Source of the DNA: an uncultured Anaerosporobacter sp.
GTDB taxonomy: Bacteria; Bacillota; Clostridia; Lachnospirales; Lachnospiraceae
Assembly: GCA_945787925.1 (NCBI GenBank)
Contig: CALZJY010000133.1
Coordinates: forward strand, 1-6,081
DNA length: 6,081 bases
Reading direction: 5' to 3'
The position numbers were made by a program, and so were the translations under genes. Shown one piece after another: positions 5,881 to 6,081 of the stretch. Position 1 is the stretch's first letter, and each line of letters begins with the position of its first letter. Under the pieces are notes generated by a model. The model had not been told where the DNA came from and ran no database searches. It saw only the letters and a list, made by a program, of their open reading frames with translations.

Positions 5881-5998
5881 ATTTACGGGAGCAATGAGCC
5901 AAAGTCTGTATTGCACAGGACTCATTCATGAATTAAAAGAGTTAAAGAAAAAGGGTAAGGTCAAAGGTTATGTGGGTTTCAGTCCCGTAAATGAAAAA
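5875..5998. repeat. 124-base segment bounded by 16-base inverted repeats
   Basis: TTTTTTATTTACGGGA at 5875-5890 and TCCCGTAAATGAAAAA at 5983-5998 are inverted repeats with a single mismatch, which is a U-G wobble in RNA. The left arm overlaps the T tract of the chemoreceptor terminator. The segment could be a small mobile element with terminal repeats, though no target duplication is evident, or a structured RNA closed by a long stem. I do not recognise either. Confidence 0.5.
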
Positions 5999-6010
5999 CG
6001 ACCTCGCTAG
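5894..6010 (+). CDS. Possible 38-residue basic protein, unrecognised
   Basis: ATG at 5894 opens 38 codons, MSQSLYCTGL, then a lysine-rich helix ELKELKKKGKVKG, then GYVGFSPVNEKRPR, ending in TAG at 6008. The composition is protein-like, but GGGAG lies only two bases from the ATG, which is poor for initiation. Most of it lies inside the inverted-repeat segment. The same frame stays open after the TAG to the window edge. It could be a decayed gene end, a real small protein, or chance. No family is recognised. Confidence 0.25.
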   Translation: MSQSLYCTGLIHELKELKKKGKVKGYVGFSPVNEKRPR

Positions 6011-6034
6011 GGATGCAACGATGTCATTAAAAAA

Positions 6035-6077
6035 GGGGAGGATAAGTATGCTGGTCCTAGGCTTGGAAACCCTTTAA
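6035..6077 (+). other. Strong ribosome binding site and 9-codon ORF at the right edge
   Basis: GGGGAGG at 6035-6041, six bases, then ATG at 6048 is an excellent initiation signal, yet the frame reads MLVLGLETL and stops with TAA at 6075-6077. It may be a leader peptide, or the start of a gene with a frameshift. The window ends four bases later, so I cannot decide. Confidence 0.3.
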
Positions 6078-6081
6078 AATA

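Noticed and set aside
5881..6081. Known riboswitch or group II intron start at the right end
   Set aside because: I could not match any conserved core such as GUGYG or the common riboswitch motifs.

Overview
The window looks like a piece of chromosome from a low-GC, endospore-forming, motile Firmicute, most likely a clostridial or Lachnospiraceae-type bacterium. The evidence is strong AGGAGG-type ribosome binding sites, rho-independent terminators, spore coat/exosporium-type proteins, a sigma-K-like promoter and a chemoreceptor. The genus assignment is inference.

Layout. Positions 1-1210 (minus) hold the N-terminal 403 codons of an adenine deaminase that runs off the left edge. Positions 1396-2334 (minus) encode a 312-residue protein with an N-terminal DNRLRE-like region and a C-terminal BclA/C1q-like jelly roll. 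Positions 2564-3451 (minus) encode a 295-residue protein made of two tandem jelly rolls of the same type, preceded by a very good sigma-K promoter match. Positions 3607-3908 (minus) hold a CotF-like coat gene whose last third is out of frame, and 3943-4128 (minus) a 61-residue helical companion. Positions 4322-5818 (plus) encode a six-TM methyl-accepting chemotaxis protein, divergent from the coat genes, with a possible flagellar-sigma promoter and a strong terminator. The last 200 bases hold an inverted repeat around a 38-codon ORF and, at the right edge, a strong ribosome binding site before a 9-codon ORF.

How the parts fit. The four minus-strand genes from 1396 to 4128 read as a spore-surface locus. 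Two large proteins carry the trimer-forming jelly-roll fold known from exosporium filament tips but lack the collagen-like Gly-X-Y stalk. Two small helical proteins resemble coat proteins. The adenine deaminase (purine salvage) and the chemoreceptor are probably unrelated neighbours. The adenine deaminase is also clearly more GC-rich than the jelly-roll gene beside it. No rRNA, tRNA, CRISPR array or recognisable transposase is visible.
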